Source of the DNA: an uncultured Collinsella sp. | GTDB lineage: Bacteria > Actinomycetota > Coriobacteriia > Coriobacteriales > Coriobacteriaceae | DNA length: 14,766 bases | Direction: 5' to 3' | Assembly: GCA_900754275.1 (NCBI GenBank) | Contig: CAAECF010000016.1 | Span: forward strand, 1 to 14,766 | Shown: piece by piece, positions 13,386-14,766 of the stretch | How positions within the stretch are numbered: position 1 is the stretch's first letter | Layout of the letters: each line of letters begins with the position of its first letter | Made by a program: the position numbers and the translations under genes | The notes under the pieces: model-generated | Database searches by the model: none | What the model was told of the DNA's origin: nothing | The model's input: the letters and a program-made list of their open reading frames with translations, nothing else

Positions 13386-13414
13386 TTGAACTTAAACGTT
13401 ACCCATTGTACTCC
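13386..13414 (+). promoter_or_regulatory. Candidate promoter of the antiporter gene
   Basis: TTGAAC (13386-13391) and TACTCC (13409-13414) are 17 bases apart; the -10 is a poor match. It overlaps the palindromes TTCAAGTTGAA (13380-13390) and AAGTTGAACTT (13383-13393), and its -10 overlaps that of the opposing promoter. Confidence 0.35.
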
Positions 13415-13433
13415 GTTGCAATAAAGCTGGAAA
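13405..13433 (-). promoter_or_regulatory. Candidate promoter of the metallophosphatase gene
   Basis: On the minus strand, TTTCCA (13428-13433) and TACAAT (13405-13410) are 17 bases apart. The -10 is a five-of-six match. It is about 75 bases upstream of the start codon. Confidence 0.5.
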
Positions 13434-13582
13434 GGGTTTCCGAGCAGAGGCAAAGACGGCAGCCGTCTATGACGATATCGCGCACGCCCGTAATCCGCCC
13501 CCATAAACCCACCACCTTTGGGTACAAATAACCGCAGACAACTGACCGTGCCACGCCAACCACCCAGGAGCGGACACTATCC

Positions 13583-14766
13583 ATGAACCAGATACTTCTC
13601 TTTATCGGCCTCGTCATCATTTTGTGCCTGACCATCAAACCCGTCGGCAAAAAACTCCCCTTCCCCACCCTCCTCATCTTTATTGCGCTCGGCATGCTGC
13701 TCGGCGTCAACGGTCCGGCGCACATCGACTTTAGCGACTACGCGCTCACCGAAACCGTCTGCAGCACGGCGCTGCTGTTCATCATGTTCTACGGCGGCTT
13801 TAACACCAACATCGACCGTGCCAAACCCGTCGCCGCGCCCGCTGTGCTGCTGAGCACGCTCGGCGTTATCGCCACCGCCGGCATCACTGGCGTGTTCGCA
13901 CACTTCGCACTGGGCTTCGACTGGATCGGCGGCCTGCTGCTGGGCTCGGTCGTGGCGTCGACCGACGCGGCGAGCGTCTTTAGCGTGCTGCGCGAGCACA
14001 ACCTGTCGCTAAAGGGCGGCACCGACTCGCTGCTCGAGGTCGAATCGGGCTCCAACGACCCCGTCGCCTACATGCTCACCGCGGTACTCGCCACCCTCGC
14101 GGCGGGTGGCAACATCGACATTCCCGTGCTGCTGGCCAAGCAGATCATCCTGGGCGTGGGGCTGGGCCTTGCCATCGGCTGGATATCCAGCCGCCTGATT
14201 GAGCGCGCACACGCAACGGCCGAGGGCGCGCAGACTATCTTTTTGTTCGCCGTGGCGATCGTCGCCTACGCACTGCCGAGCTACCTGGGCGGCAACGGCT
14301 TTTTGGCCGTATACCTGGCAGGCATTGTGCTGGGCGCGAGCGACATCACCGGCAAGGTCGAGATGGCGCACTTCTTTGACACCCTTACCGAGATGGCCGA
14401 GATGACGATCTTCTTCTTGCTCGGCCTGCTCGTCACGCCCGCGCGCCTGCCGCAAATGCTGCTACCCGGCCTGGCGCTCATGGCGTTTATGCTCTTTGCG
14501 AGCCGCCCCATCGCCGTCGGTCTGCTGCTGGCGCCCTTTAAGACGAGCCCTCGCCAGGTTGCGCTCGTAAGCTGGGCGGGCTTGCGCGGCGCGGCTTCGG
14601 TCGTCTTTAGCCTCTTTGCTGTGGTGGCCGGCGTTCCCGGCGGACACGACCTATTTGACCTGGTGTTTGTGATTGCCGTATCGAGCATTGTGGTGCAGGG
14701 TTCGCTACTGCCGGCGGTGGCGAAGAAACTCGATATGATCGATGCGGCCGGCGACGTGCGCCGCAC
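13583..14766 (+). CDS. CPA1-type cation/proton antiporter, NhaP2-like (runs off the right edge)
   Basis: This polytopic inner-membrane protein exchanges Na+ or K+ for protons and resembles NhaP2/CvrA potassium/proton antiporters. The 394 residues visible cover essentially the whole membrane domain of about a dozen segments. The cation-site region is clear: STDAASVFSVL at 126-136 and LEVESGSNDPVAYML at 151-165, containing the Asn-Asp pair of electroneutral CPA1 exchangers. The ATG at 13583 follows AGGAG at a somewhat long spacing of 12 bases; the family's usual first membrane segment begins right after it. Full-length NhaP2 proteins have a C-terminal RCK/TrkA_C-like domain for ligand control; whether this one does lies beyond the window. 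Na+ versus K+ preference cannot be told from sequence. Confidence 0.92.
   Translation, partial: MNQILLFIGLVIILCLTIKPVGKKLPFPTLLIFIALGMLLGVNGPAHIDFSDYALTETVCSTALLFIMFYGGFNTNIDRAKPVAAPAVLLSTLGVIATAGITGVFAHFALGFDWIGGLLLGSVVASTDAASVFSVLREHNLSLKGGTDSLLEVESGSNDPVAYMLTAVLATLAAGGNIDIPVLLAKQIILGVGLGLAIGWISSRLIERAHATAEGAQTIFLFAVAIVAYALPSYLGGNGFLAVYLAGIVLGASDITGKVEMAHFFDTLTEMAEMTIFFLLGLLVTPARLPQMLLPGLALMAFMLFASRPIAVGLLLAPFKTSPRQVALVSWAGLRGAASVVFSLFAVVAGVPGGHDLFDLVFVIAVSSIVVQGSLLPAVAKKLDMIDAAGDVRR

Overview
This window looks like chromosome from a high-GC gut actinobacterium of the class Coriobacteriia, most likely Collinsella or a close relative. That placement is inferred from GC-rich codon use, the gene set and the style of the intergenic repeats; no 16S rRNA or other decisive marker is present. 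Almost every gene is a recognisable housekeeping or accessory metabolic gene. I see no phage, plasmid, CRISPR, toxin-antitoxin or defence system.

Layout. Positions 1-2364 read leftward: the start of pncB (nicotinate phosphoribosyltransferase, cut by the window edge), a small tail-anchored coiled-coil protein, tRNA-Ala(CGC) with its own promoter and terminator, and a PflX-type radical SAM protein. A 526-base non-coding stretch (2365-2890) contains a candidate structured RNA ending in an intrinsic terminator. It is followed rightward by a WecA/TagO-type undecaprenyl-phosphate sugar-phosphate transferase and trpS. From 5631 to 10245 everything reads leftward: a single-domain alkyltransferase-like protein, DegV, a MarR regulator, a solo B3/4-domain protein and ATP-dependent PEP carboxykinase (pckA). 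From 10598 a Wzx-like polysaccharide flippase reads rightward. It is followed by a repeat-rich convergent gap, a leftward PPP-family metallophosphatase, and a rightward CPA1 cation/proton antiporter cut by the right edge.

How the parts relate. The WecA/TagO enzyme and the flippase could both serve a lipid-linked surface glycan, one priming it and one exporting it, though they lie 6.5 kb apart. MarR and degV are probably co-transcribed. pckA, trpS, pncB and the tRNA are core metabolism and translation. The genes otherwise form short, mostly single-gene transcription units.

The most distinctive feature is the non-coding DNA. Four near-identical 39-base palindromes (5575, 5981, 7560, 8520) each sit 11-29 bases after the stop codon of a leftward gene, in alternating orientation. 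Two further palindrome families occur: one built on a GGGACGTTCC core at 10437-10495, and one on a GGGACGGGG core at 1381, 12392 and 12451. A 123-base element with terminal inverted repeats (12253-12375) looks like a MITE. Two leaders look structured enough to be RNA switches: 2515-2660, upstream of the wecA/tagO-like gene, and 8348-8485, upstream of the B3/4 gene. These are the places most likely to hold something undescribed.
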